Assembly: GCF_000426865.1 (NCBI RefSeq)
Contig: NZ_AUGE01000032.1
Span: 1 to 36,258 of the forward strand
DNA: 36,258 bases
DNA from: Citrifermentans bremense R1
Lineage (GTDB): Bacteria; Desulfobacterota; Desulfuromonadia; Geobacterales; Geobacteraceae
Reading direction: 5' to 3'
Part shown: positions 7,614-15,127 of the stretch, one piece after another
Position numbering within the stretch: position 1 is the first letter of the stretch
How the letters are laid out: the number at the start of each line of letters is the position of its first letter
Translations under genes and position numbers: made by a program
The notes under the pieces: generated by a model
Database searches by the model: none
Told to the model about the DNA's origin: nothing
What the model saw: only the letters and a program-made list of their open reading frames with translations

Positions 7614-9140
7614 ATGAAAAAGTCACTGCTTATTCTTTTGCTTGCGCTCATGGTCCCACTGATCTTGAACCAAGGCACTTCAGCCTGGGCTGACAGCTAT
7701 CAGCAGGAGTATTATCAGCCGGGCGCGGACCTCCTGATGCCGGACGAACTCGACGAATTGCTGGCCCCCATCGCCCTCTACCCCGACCCGCTGATCGCGC
7801 AGATCCTGCCGGCTGCGACCTTCGTGGACCAGATAGACGACGCGGCGCGCTTTGTCAGGCGCTACGGCCCCGGCCGGGTCGACTACCAGTGGTGGGATTT
7901 AAGCGTCAGGGCCATCGCCCACTACCCGCAGGTCCTTTACATGATGGATCAGAACCTGGATTGGACCGCGTCACTCGGGCAGGCCTTCATCGAACAGCCC
8001 CAGGAGGTCATGGACGCTATCCAGAGGCTGCGCGACGACGCCAGGGCGGCCGGCAATCTCTACAGTACCTCCCAGCAGCTGGTGATCTTCGAGGCAGGGA
8101 CCATCAGGATCGTTCCGGCCAGGCCGCAGTACGTCTACCTGCCGGTGTACGACCCCTACGTGGTTTACTACGAGCCCTACTCCCCCTCCTACCCCTTCAT
8201 CACCTTCAGCGCAGGGTTCACCATCGGGGCCTGGCTCAACCGCGACTGCGACTGGCGACAGCACCGGGTGTACTACCACGGCTGGCGCGGCAACGGATGG
8301 GTGAGCAGATCACGCCCGCACATCCACGACCGGCGCGGGATCTACATCAACCAGCGCGCCTCCAGCATCACCGTCAATACCCGGGTGGTTCAGCGGGACA
8401 CGCGGGTCTATCGCACCGAACTGCGCGACGAGGGGCTGCGCTGGCGTGGCAGGACAGGCGGACGCAGCGAGCCCGCCCGCGTGCAGACGCGCCGTGGAAC
8501 CGCTACGCCGGGTGCGAGGATCGAACAGCGGCGCCCGGGGCAGGCAATCCAGCCCAGGCCGGGCCGGGTCGAACCGCAACGCAAGGGGCAGACACCGCAG
8601 CCGGCTCCGGGCCGGGTGGAACAGCAGCGCCCCGGCAGGACCGAAAGCGCACCTCCGGGACGGACACAGCAGCGCCCGGGAAGAATGGAGGCGGCGCCGT
8701 CCGGCGAGAACCAGCAGCAACGCCCATCCAGGATAGAGCAGCATAAGGCACCGGCCGTGCAGCAGGCGCCTGCGGCACCAGGCCAGCAGCCGGCCGGCAC
8801 GGAGCAAAAGGAGCGTCGCCGGCAACTAAGGCAGATAAACCGGCCGCCTGCTACCCCTACCAGCGAGGTCCCGCGCGCGTCCGTCCCGGCGCCGAGCACA
8901 GCTACGCCGCCGGCGAGGGTGCTGGAGACCCCGCCGACAAGGGTTACCCCACCCCCGGCGGCCAGGCCGTCGGTCGTTCCGGCGCCGGCGCCCCCGGTTG
9001 CGCCGAGGGAGATCGAGACGCCTCGCCCCTCAAGGCCTGAACGGGAGTCTGGAGAGGGTGCAGGAAGAGGCGGTGGACGCAGCGGCGGTGAAAGGGCGGA
9101 ACCAAGGGGGGGACAGCGAGAGGAAAGAGATGCTCGATAA
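7614..9140 (+). CDS. Exported DUF3300 protein with long low-complexity tail
   Basis: This is a 508-residue protein of unknown function. A signal peptide is clear (MKKSLLILLLALMVPLILNQ, cleavage probably after TSAWA). The DUF3300 domain spans about residues 40-250, with the family segment LLAPIALYPDPLIAQILPAA and later RPQYVYLPVYDPYVVYY. From about residue 280 to the end the chain is disordered and rich in Pro, Arg, Gln and Gly. It has repeated RPGR(V/M/T)E-type units up to about 395 and Pro/Ala-rich then Gly/Arg-rich blocks to the end. The protein probably acts in the periplasm or outer envelope; the tail is strongly basic. The ATG at 7614 follows GAGGAG. Tail codons are highly GC-rich, giving many spurious overlapping frames. 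Confidence 0.85.
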   Translation: MKKSLLILLLALMVPLILNQGTSAWADSYQQEYYQPGADLLMPDELDELLAPIALYPDPLIAQILPAATFVDQIDDAARFVRRYGPGRVDYQWWDLSVRAIAHYPQVLYMMDQNLDWTASLGQAFIEQPQEVMDAIQRLRDDARAAGNLYSTSQQLVIFEAGTIRIVPARPQYVYLPVYDPYVVYYEPYSPSYPFITFSAGFTIGAWLNRDCDWRQHRVYYHGWRGNGWVSRSRPHIHDRRGIYINQRASSITVNTRVVQRDTRVYRTELRDEGLRWRGRTGGRSEPARVQTRRGTATPGARIEQRRPGQAIQPRPGRVEPQRKGQTPQPAPGRVEQQRPGRTESAPPGRTQQRPGRMEAAPSGENQQQRPSRIEQHKAPAVQQAPAAPGQQPAGTEQKERRRQLRQINRPPATPTSEVPRASVPAPSTATPPARVLETPPTRVTPPPAARPSVVPAPAPPVAPREIETPRPSRPERESGEGAGRGGGRSGGERAEPRGGQREERDAR

Positions 9141-9163
9141 AAGATAAAGAGGAACCGGAACAA

Positions 9164-9199
9164 AGAGGGGACAAGTCATCGACTTGTCCCCTCTTTTTC
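9164..9199. terminator. Terminator shared by convergent DUF3300 and amidohydrolase genes
   Basis: AGAGGGGACAAGTC, loop ATC, GACTTGTCCCCTCT, then TTTTTCT. The 14-bp stem is perfect. It serves the rightward DUF3300 gene and overlaps the first bases around the stop of the leftward gene (9200-9202). Confidence 0.9.
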
Positions 9200-10492
9200 T
9201 CAGGTCGCTTTGAAGAGGTCCAGTGCCGCCAGGGCCAGGCCGGCAACACCTGCCCGAATGGTCGGCTCTGGGAGTGGGGCGAACAGAGGAGAATGGTGCG
9301 AAGGAAGCGGCACTCCGCTTTTCCGGCTCGCCTCGAAGCTTTCCGGGGCGGCTGCGCCCAGCCAGAACATGCAGATGGGAATCTTCCCTTCCAGGCTCCA
9401 TGAGCCGAAATCCTCACTCACCATCTTCGGTTCGCTGCGGTAGACGTTGCCGGGGCCTAAGGCCAGGCGCAGCGAAGCCGCCACTCGTTCGGCCAACTCC
9501 GGGTCGTTGTAGATCGCCGGATGGGAGACCTTCACCTTCACGAGCGGAGACCGGTCATCGGGCACCCCGGCGACCAGCGCCACGCCGGCGGCCATCCGGC
9601 GCACCGATTCGACGATACGGTCGCGAACGCCGTCGTCATAGGTCCTGACGCTGAGTTGCAGGACGACCTCGTCCGGTATCACGTTGCTGGCTGCGCCGCC
9701 GTGAATGGAGCCGACGCTTAAGACTGCCGGTTCTCTGGGGTTTTTCTCCCGGCTGACGACGGTCTGCAGGGCGAGCACCAGCTGGGCGGCCATGACGACC
9801 GGGTCCTTGCCGCACTCGGGGGCCGAGCCATGGGAGCCGACGCCGCGGACTACGACCTCCAGCTCGCACAAGCTCGCCATGAAGTTCCCCGGGGCGTACC
9901 CGGCGCTGCCGGCCTTAAGGTGCAGCGTGCTGTGCAGCGCCAGGACAAAGTCGGGCTTAGGGCAGTAGCTGTAGGCGCCGTCATCCAACATGGCGTCCGC
10001 ACCGCCCCCCCCCTCTTCGCCGGGTTGGGCGACCAGAACCAGGGATCCCTGCCAGTTCCCCCTGAGCCGCGCCATGAGGCGCGCCACCCCCAGCAAGACC
10101 GTGACATGGATATCGTGCCCGCAGGCATGCATGACCGGCACCTCGTAACCGTCGCGGTAGGTCCCCTTGACCTGGCTGGCATAGGGAAGGCCGGTCTTTT
10201 CCTGAACCGGGAGCGCGTCCATGTCGGCCCGAAGCAGCACAGTGGGCCCGATGCCGTTGGAAAGAACGGCGACGACGCCGTAGCCAGGCCAGTCGTAATT
10301 GCGGTATCTTCCCACCCTTTCGGTAACCGTGTAACCCAAGGCGTGCAGCTCGGCGGCGACAAGTGCCGAGGTCTGCTCCTCCTGCCCCGAGAGTTCGGGC
10401 TGAGCGTGCAGCTGCCGGTAGATGGCGGCCAGGGAGGGGAGTTCAGCTTCAACCATGCCGGTGAGAGTGCCGCTGGTTCCTTGGTCGTTCAT
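9200..10492 (-). CDS. M20 family amidohydrolase (hippurate hydrolase/aminoacylase-like)
   Basis: This is a 430-residue metal-dependent peptidase/deacylase of the M20D subfamily, probably cytoplasmic. Metal-binding and catalytic motifs are visible: LLRADMDALPVQE, MHACGHDIHVT, QPGEEGGGGADAM (general base Glu), LHSTLH, and SEDFG and HHSPLF near the C-terminus. Family members hydrolyse N-acyl amino acids or related amides; the substrate cannot be told from sequence. I chose the ATG at 10492 (MNDQGTSG), which has AGGTG upstream, over an in-frame GTG at 10504. It is convergent with DUF3300 and shares its terminator. A weak promoter, TTGTCC-18 bp-CATAAC, lies at 10548-10519 on the minus strand. Confidence 0.9.
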   Translation of the reverse strand: MNDQGTSGTLTGMVEAELPSLAAIYRQLHAQPELSGQEEQTSALVAAELHALGYTVTERVGRYRNYDWPGYGVVAVLSNGIGPTVLLRADMDALPVQEKTGLPYASQVKGTYRDGYEVPVMHACGHDIHVTVLLGVARLMARLRGNWQGSLVLVAQPGEEGGGGADAMLDDGAYSYCPKPDFVLALHSTLHLKAGSAGYAPGNFMASLCELEVVVRGVGSHGSAPECGKDPVVMAAQLVLALQTVVSREKNPREPAVLSVGSIHGGAASNVIPDEVVLQLSVRTYDDGVRDRIVESVRRMAAGVALVAGVPDDRSPLVKVKVSHPAIYNDPELAERVAASLRLALGPGNVYRSEPKMVSEDFGSWSLEGKIPICMFWLGAAAPESFEASRKSGVPLPSHHSPLFAPLPEPTIRAGVAGLALAALDLFKAT

Positions 10493-10814
10493 ACGAAATC
10501 GCACCTACTGTATCGGAGGTTATGGTTGCGTGGCAGTAACGGGGACAACAGCGTCTGCCGCGCCGCTGGAAGCCGCAAGGGTACTATGGATAAAAAATCT
10601 AATCAACATCCGATGTGCAGCCTGCGACAAATTTGCATGGAGTAAGGGCGTTGAACGGGCGGTAAATTGCCGTCATCGGTGCAGGCATGACTGTTAATCG
10701 GGCAACTGTGAGAGCCCCGCAAATGTACAGAACTATCCGCATATTGAAAAACAAGCAGTTACGCGATGGCATGTTCTGTGTAATAACATGGATAGCCATA
10801 AGGAGGTGGCCCCT
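10493..10814. other. Divergent intergenic region, no gene
   Basis: This region separates the leftward amidohydrolase from the rightward HTH gene. It holds a weak minus-strand promoter near 10519-10548 and possibly TTACGC-16 bp-TAATAA near 10757-10784 for the HTH gene. No stable hairpin or recognised RNA was seen. Confidence 0.4.
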
Positions 10815-11057
10815 ATGCCTGTGTCCATAGACGAAAGCAGATATTTGACCGCAGCCGAAACAGCCGTCCTGCTGTCTACCACCGAAACCAAGGTTCTCAT
10901 GCTGGTGAAGCGGAGAGTGCTGGAGGGTGAACTTTACGGCGACATCTGGATGATCAGCAGGGCCTCGGTGGAGAACTATGATCCCAAGAGAACTGAGGCG
11001 AAAGATGAACTTTCCTGCCGCACCGGTTGCAGCAGTTCCACCTGCGGTTGCCACTAG
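10815..11057 (+). CDS. Small excisionase/MerR-like HTH protein with Cys-rich tail
   Basis: This 80-residue protein begins at the ATG at 10815 (MPVSIDESRYLT), which has a strong AAGGAGGTGG site upstream; an ATG at 10788 lacks one. Residues 9-55 (YLTAAETAVLLSTTETKVLMLVKRRVLEGELYGDIWMISRASVENY) have the shape of a winged excisionase/helix_turn_helix_17 domain. The tail CRTGCSSSTCGCH has Cys68, Cys72, Cys77, Cys79 and His80, which could bind a metal or act as a redox sensor. It is 12 bp upstream of a gene for a 99-residue unknown protein, likely an operon. I do not recognise a named family for the full protein; a DNA-binding role is an inference from the fold pattern. Confidence 0.65.
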   Translation: MPVSIDESRYLTAAETAVLLSTTETKVLMLVKRRVLEGELYGDIWMISRASVENYDPKRTEAKDELSCRTGCSSSTCGCH

Positions 11058-11069
11058 ACGGGGAATGCC

Positions 11070-11369
11070 ATGGGAATAAGCATACGCGCATCGGATCTGA
11101 AGTACCGTTACCCGAAGGTAGTCTCGACCAGGTTCGCCCCCAAGTTCGCCGGAAGCGGCGACAGGGAGCCCTTCAACCGGGACGACCTGTACGAAATCAT
11201 ACCGGTTCTTGAGGCGGCGATGGATCATCTGGAACGTGACGACGCCACGACGCTGCATTTCATGGAGGACCTGATGAATCAGGATCTCCCCCGCTTCCTC
11301 AATACCCGCGCCGAGGTCTTCGACTTTCTCACTGGTTGCACCAAGGAGATGCTGGAGCTGAGTCGGTGA
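11070..11369 (+). CDS. Hypothetical protein, 99 aa
   Basis: I do not recognise the family. The protein starts MGISIRASDLKYRYPKVVST and has a basic N-terminal third. It continues with acidic helices (DDLYEIIPVLEAAMDHLERDD, then MEDLMNQDLPRFLNTRAEVFDFL) and ends GCTKEMLELSR. It has no signal peptide or membrane segment and one Cys. A GGGGAA site precedes the ATG. Spacing of 12 bp to the HTH/Cys-tail gene suggests cotranscription and perhaps partnership. No terminator was found after it. Confidence 0.65.
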   Translation: MGISIRASDLKYRYPKVVSTRFAPKFAGSGDREPFNRDDLYEIIPVLEAAMDHLERDDATTLHFMEDLMNQDLPRFLNTRAEVFDFLTGCTKEMLELSR

Positions 11370-11517
11370 CGGCATGGAGTGAAGTCACAGCTTATGCCTC
11401 TTTCGTCCCTGCGCTGCGCGCGGCGCTTTGATCCTCCGCTCTATACGGACGAGATAGCTCCCCCTCCCCCGCCGATTTTCTCCATGACAGCCCCTCTAAA
11501 GCGCTATGCGGCATCTC

Positions 11518-11562
11518 TTTGAATCAGTCCCAAATTGATACTGCCGGTTGCAAACTGATACA
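11518..11562. repeat. Short direct repeats upstream of sixA
   Basis: CAAATTGATAC (11531-11541) and CAAACTGATAC (11551-11561) match at 10 of 11 positions, exactly 20 bp apart; TTTGAATCAG (11518-11527) is a weaker third copy. They overlap a promoter-like pair, TTGATA (11535-11540) and GATACA or TACAGA. They may be an operator or the remnant of an insertion-sequence end with multiple terminal repeats. Confidence 0.5.
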
Positions 11563-11604
11563 GATTGGTTAAAGTCTTCAGCGGGTTCAAATGAGGGAGT
11601 TGTC

Positions 11605-12126
11605 ATGATCATACACATCGTCAGACACGCAGAAGCAATAGAGAGAAGTCCCTTGATACCCGAGGAGCACCGCTTCCTCACCCGGCGCGGGAGAAGGCGC
11701 TTCAGGAAAACCGCCAAGAGCCTGGACACCCTGGGAATCCAGCCGGACATAATCCTCACCAGTCCCCTGGTCAGGTCCGTGCAGACCGCCGACATCCTGG
11801 CGGAGAAGCTGCGCTACAAGCGCGAGCTGGCCGTATCCGGCCCGTTGGCGCCGGGGTTCCGGCCGGAAGCGCTTGAAGATCTGCTGAAGACCAACCCGCA
11901 GGCGCGCGAGATCGTCCTCGTGGGACACGAGCCGGACTTCGGCCTGTTGGTTCAGGCGCTTTTAGGGGTGCAGGAGCCGTGTGCGTTACCCAAGGGGGGA
12001 GCCGTCTCGTTCAAAAGGGGGTTCGACGGGGGCGAGGCGAGTTTCCTCCAGATGGTCACCGGTTCTGGGAAGATCATCACCTCCCGCAGCAAGGCGCTGG
12101 ACCGCCTGCAAAACGACGGGCGATGA
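11605..12126 (+). CDS. sixA: Phosphohistidine phosphatase SixA
   Basis: This is a 173-residue histidine phosphatase superfamily protein. The catalytic motif is at the very N-terminus, MIIHIVRHAEA (R7, H8), as usual for SixA. TSPLVRSVQTADIL holds the second conserved Arg and IVLVGHEPDFG the second catalytic His. SixA enzymes dephosphorylate phosphohistidine in phosphotransfer proteins. The start at 11605 is set by GAGGGAG and by homology; an upstream in-frame ATG at 11548 adds an unlikely leader peptide. The gene is followed at 48 bp by the HhH/Lys-rich gene and then by ppx, all in one direction. Confidence 0.88.
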   Translation: MIIHIVRHAEAIERSPLIPEEHRFLTRRGRRRFRKTAKSLDTLGIQPDIILTSPLVRSVQTADILAEKLRYKRELAVSGPLAPGFRPEALEDLLKTNPQAREIVLVGHEPDFGLLVQALLGVQEPCALPKGGAVSFKRGFDGGEASFLQMVTGSGKIITSRSKALDRLQNDGR

Positions 12127-12174
12127 ACGGCTTCATTCAAACCACAACCGATTGAACGACAAGGAGCGTGCGCG

Positions 12175-12699
12175 ATGGTGCAGTCAACGGCGGACCTGAA
12201 ACGACTCAAGGGGGTCGGCATAGCCCTGGAAAAACGTCTCTTCGACGCAGGTTTCGACAGCTTCGCCAAGATTGCCGAGGCCGGAGAGGAAGGACTGAAG
12301 AAGGTACGTGGCATGAGCCCGCGCACTGTGAGCTCCATCGTGGTGCAATCACGGCAGCTTGCCGGGACGGCGCCGCACCGGGAAACGGAACCTGCGGACG
12401 CCATGCAGCAGCGCGTTGCCGAGGTGCGGGACAAGGTGGAGACCCTGGCGGAGAAAACCCGGGACCGCTTCGGCGAGGAGATGAGCGACAAGTGCGGTAG
12501 AAAACTCAGCTCAGATCTGAACCGGATCGAGATGGCGCTGCTCCAGATGCACGATTTCGGCAAGAAACGATGCAAACGCGCAGACAAGGCGCTGTTAAAG
12601 GCGGAGAAAAGAGTCACAGGGCTGGAAGACGCCACTCTCAAGAAAATACGCAAAGGGTTTAAGAGAGCAAAGAAGGCAGTACTGAAAGCTCTCCGTTGA
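12175..12699 (+). CDS. Helix-hairpin-helix protein with lysine-rich C-terminus
   Basis: This is a 174-residue cytoplasmic protein. Residues 1-60 contain two helix-hairpin-helix-like turns (LKRLKGVGIALEKRLFDAGF and LKKVRGMSPRTVSSIV), which in other proteins bind the DNA backbone without sequence preference. The middle (about 75-110) is a charged helix. The last 50 residues (KKRCKRADKALLKAEKRV, then KKIRKGFKRAKKAVLKALR) are very basic and helical, similar in composition to histone H1-like tails. AAGGAG precedes the ATG. It lies between sixA and ppx. A role in DNA compaction or in binding polyphosphate is possible but not shown; the exact family is not recognised. Confidence 0.7.
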   Translation: MVQSTADLKRLKGVGIALEKRLFDAGFDSFAKIAEAGEEGLKKVRGMSPRTVSSIVVQSRQLAGTAPHRETEPADAMQQRVAEVRDKVETLAEKTRDRFGEEMSDKCGRKLSSDLNRIEMALLQMHDFGKKRCKRADKALLKAEKRVTGLEDATLKKIRKGFKRAKKAVLKALR

Positions 12700-12725
12700 T
12701 ACTGTGTCTGCAGTCCTTCCCTGCA

Positions 12726-12754
12726 TTGCCAGAGGAGCTCTCTCTTGGTACAAT
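12726..12754 (+). promoter_or_regulatory. Promoter upstream of ppx
   Basis: TTGCCA (12726-12731), 17 bp, TACAAT (12749-12754). The predicted start near 12761 gives a leader of about 80 nt. It would allow ppx expression separate from sixA. Confidence 0.55.
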
Positions 12755-12842
12755 CCCTGCCATCCTGTCATCTAAGAGACCCACTAGCATCGGGCGCTAC
12801 TGCCCGGCGTAAAGGGTGCGGGGCAGGCGCGAGGAGAACCCC

Positions 12843-14378
12843 TTGAAGCATACCCGGCTTGCCGCCATCGACATCGGCACCAACTCCATCCGCAGCATAA
12901 TCATCGAGGCCTCCGGAAACGGCAAATACAAGATCCTCGACGACGAGAAGGTGCTGGTGCGACTGGGCGAGGGCCTGCACCAAAGCGGCGCCATCTCCCC
13001 CGCCGCCTGCAGCCGCGCGCTGGAAGCCCTTTCCCGACAAAAGAAAATCATAGACGGCTACGGGGTAGCCTCCATCGAGGCGGTTGCCACCAGCGCGATG
13101 CGCAAGGCGAGTAACGGCGCCGCCCTGGTGCAGGCCATCAAGGCCGCCACCGGCGTCGAGGTGGAAGTCATCAGCGGCGAGGAGGAGGCCGAACTTGCGG
13201 CACTGAGCGCCGCGCACAATTTTGAGCTGGAAGGGGTCAGGCACCTTATCTTCGACATCGGCGGCGGGAGCATGGAGCTTATAGCCGCGCTCGGCTCCCA
13301 TACCGAGGAGATGATCTCCCTGGAACTGGGAGCGGTTTTCCTCACCGAGAGCTTCCTCAAGGGTGACCCGGTGCACCCTTCCGAGCACGAAAAACTGCGC
13401 AAGCACGTCCGCAAGACGCTGAAGCGGGCCTATACCGGGGAGCGCAGCGGCATGCAGTGCCTGGTAGGCTCCGGCGGAACCGTCACCTCGATCGCGGCCA
13501 TGGTTGCCGCCACCAGAAAGGAGAAGTACGACTCGGTGCACGGCTACGAGCTGCTACGCTCGGAGGTGGTGCACCTTCTGGCCATGCTGGTCAGAAAGAA
13601 TGACAAGGAACGGCGCACCGTCCCCGGGCTCAACCCGGACCGATCCGACATCATCGTGGCCGGGGTCACCGTAGTCGACGAACTGATGGATTTTTTCCAG
13701 GTGAACCTGCTCAAGGTGAACGAGCGCGGCATCAGGGAAGGATTAATACTGAGGGGGCTGCGGCGGCAGAATCTGCTCCCCCACGAGAAAAGGACCCGCT
13801 CCTGGCGCAACTCGGCGCAGGAGTTCGGCCATTCCTGCCATTTCGACCAGGATCACGCGGAGCACGTGGCCAAACTGGCCCAGCAGGTGGCGAAGGCTTT
13901 GGCGCCCAAATTCAAGCTGGCGGAACGGGAGCTGCGGCTGCTGGAGGCGGCGGCGCTTTTGCACGACGTCGGCTATTTCATCAACTATTCCAGCCACCAC
14001 AAGCACTCCTACCACCTGATCCGCCATGCCGACCTCTTCGGCTTCACCCCGCGCGAACGGGAGTTGATCGCCAACGTCGCGCGCTACCACCGCAAATCGA
14101 TCCCCAAGAAAAAGCACGACCAGTTCGTGCGGTTGCCGGCAGCCGACCAGTTGCTGGTTTCGCGCCTCGGGGGGATACTGCGGCTTTGCGACGGGCTGGA
14201 CCGGCGCCGAAACGGCGCGGTGCAAGAGCTTCGCTGCCGGCTCGCGCCGGACGACACGCTGCGCGTGACCCTGGTAGGCTATGAGGACATGTCGGTGGAA
14301 CTGTACGGCGCGAAGGCGAAGGGGGACCTGCTGCAGGAGGCTTTCCATCTGAAGCTTGCGCTGCAGACAGCTGAATGA
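12843..14378 (+). CDS. ppx: Exopolyphosphatase / guanosine pentaphosphatase (Ppx/GppA) with HD domain
   Basis: This 511-residue enzyme is of the E. coli Ppx size class. The N-terminal actin-like ASKHA half has LAAIDIGTNSIRSIIIE, EVISGEEEAELAALSA, LIFDIGGGSMELI and LVGSGGTVTSIAAM. The C-terminal third is an HD-type helical domain (DQDHAEHVAKLAQQ, LEAAALLHDVGYFINYSSHHKHSYHLI). Such enzymes release phosphate from polyphosphate ends or convert pppGpp to ppGpp. The start is taken as the TTG at 12843 (MKHTRLAAIDIG) because GAGGAG lies 6-7 nt upstream; a GTG at 12816 is in frame but lacks a ribosome site. It follows the HhH/Lys-rich gene and has its own promoter. It is convergent with cheW. Confidence 0.92.
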   Translation: MKHTRLAAIDIGTNSIRSIIIEASGNGKYKILDDEKVLVRLGEGLHQSGAISPAACSRALEALSRQKKIIDGYGVASIEAVATSAMRKASNGAALVQAIKAATGVEVEVISGEEEAELAALSAAHNFELEGVRHLIFDIGGGSMELIAALGSHTEEMISLELGAVFLTESFLKGDPVHPSEHEKLRKHVRKTLKRAYTGERSGMQCLVGSGGTVTSIAAMVAATRKEKYDSVHGYELLRSEVVHLLAMLVRKNDKERRTVPGLNPDRSDIIVAGVTVVDELMDFFQVNLLKVNERGIREGLILRGLRRQNLLPHEKRTRSWRNSAQEFGHSCHFDQDHAEHVAKLAQQVAKALAPKFKLAERELRLLEAAALLHDVGYFINYSSHHKHSYHLIRHADLFGFTPRERELIANVARYHRKSIPKKKHDQFVRLPAADQLLVSRLGGILRLCDGLDRRRNGAVQELRCRLAPDDTLRVTLVGYEDMSVELYGAKAKGDLLQEAFHLKLALQTAE

Positions 14379-14412
14379 AAAAAGGACCCGGCAGGCGCCG
14401 GGTCCTTTTTTT
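14379..14412. terminator. Bidirectional terminator between ppx and cheW
   Basis: GGACCCGGC, loop AGGC, GCCGGGTCC, flanked by an A run on the left and seven T on the right, so it works for both convergent genes. Confidence 0.92.
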
Positions 14413-14454
14413 GGCTCTATCAGCAAACGACGTTGGTAGCAGAAGGGACTGGCC

Positions 14455-14952
14455 CTATGCCATCCCGGCGAAGGCGTCCTGCTCTTCGCTGGTGAACATC
14501 CGGTCGAGCTGCAGCATAAGCAGCAACTGCTCCGCGTGCTTGATGACCCCGCAGATGAAGTCCTGGTCGATGCCGCCGGCGGCTATGCTGGGAGGAGGCT
14601 GGATCTCGGCGTTGGAAATGCGGATCACCTCCGACACCCCGTCGACTATGAACCCCATCAGCTTGCCGTCGATGTCCATCACCATGATCCTTGTGTGCTG
14701 ATCGTCTTCGGTGCTCGACATCCCGAAGCGGTTGCGAAGCGAGATGATGGGAATCACCTTGCCGCGCAGGTTGATGATCCCTTCCACGCTGGGGGGGGTG
14801 TTGGGGATGTGGGTTATCGGCGTCATCCTGATGATTTCGCGCACCTTGAGCACCTCGACTGCGTACTCCTCGGCGCCGAGATTGAAGCTGACCAACTGGA
14901 TGAGTTCGCTTTTCGATACACCGGCTTTTACCGGCACTATGGCTGTCGACAT
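14455..14952 (-). CDS. cheW: Chemotaxis adaptor protein CheW
   Basis: This 165-residue CheW domain protein couples chemoreceptors to the kinase CheA. Typical segments are LVSFNLGAEEYAVEVLKVREIIR, ITHIPNTPPSVEGIINLRGKVIPIISLR, RIMVMDIDGKLMGFIVDGVSEVIRI and DQDFICGVIKHAEQLLLMLQLDRMF. The ATG at 14952 follows GGAGGA. It stands alone: no receptor, CheA or other che gene is in the window. A sigma-28-like promoter is present upstream (15034-15060), which would place it in the motility regulon. Confidence 0.95.
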   Translation of the reverse strand: MSTAIVPVKAGVSKSELIQLVSFNLGAEEYAVEVLKVREIIRMTPITHIPNTPPSVEGIINLRGKVIPIISLRNRFGMSSTEDDQHTRIMVMDIDGKLMGFIVDGVSEVIRISNAEIQPPPSIAAGGIDQDFICGVIKHAEQLLLMLQLDRMFTSEEQDAFAGMA

Positions 14953-15033
14953 GTGTTTCCTCCGGGGAATGTCTTGATCGTCGTCTTGAATTGGGCCCGG
15001 GGATTTAAGCCCCCCCGGTCGCCTACTTGTCGA

Positions 15034-15060
15034 TTATCGGCAGAATAGGCGAGTTCTAAA
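15034..15060 (-). promoter_or_regulatory. Sigma-28 (FliA)-like promoter of cheW
   Basis: On the minus strand a perfect -10 box GCCGATAA (15041-15034) is preceded, after 11 bp, by TTTAGAAC (15060-15053), a weak match to TAAAGTTT. The predicted start is near 15026, about 75 nt before the cheW ATG. Confidence 0.5.
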
Positions 15061-15127
15061 GCGAAAAAAGAGTTGCACGTAGGTACGAGCCAACGGTGAA
15101 AGCGAACGAGTCCCGCTCGCCAAACGG

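Noticed and set aside
10768-10785. Sigma-54 promoter (TGGCATGTTCTGTGT) upstream of the HTH gene
   Set aside because: The -12 element does not match TTGCA.
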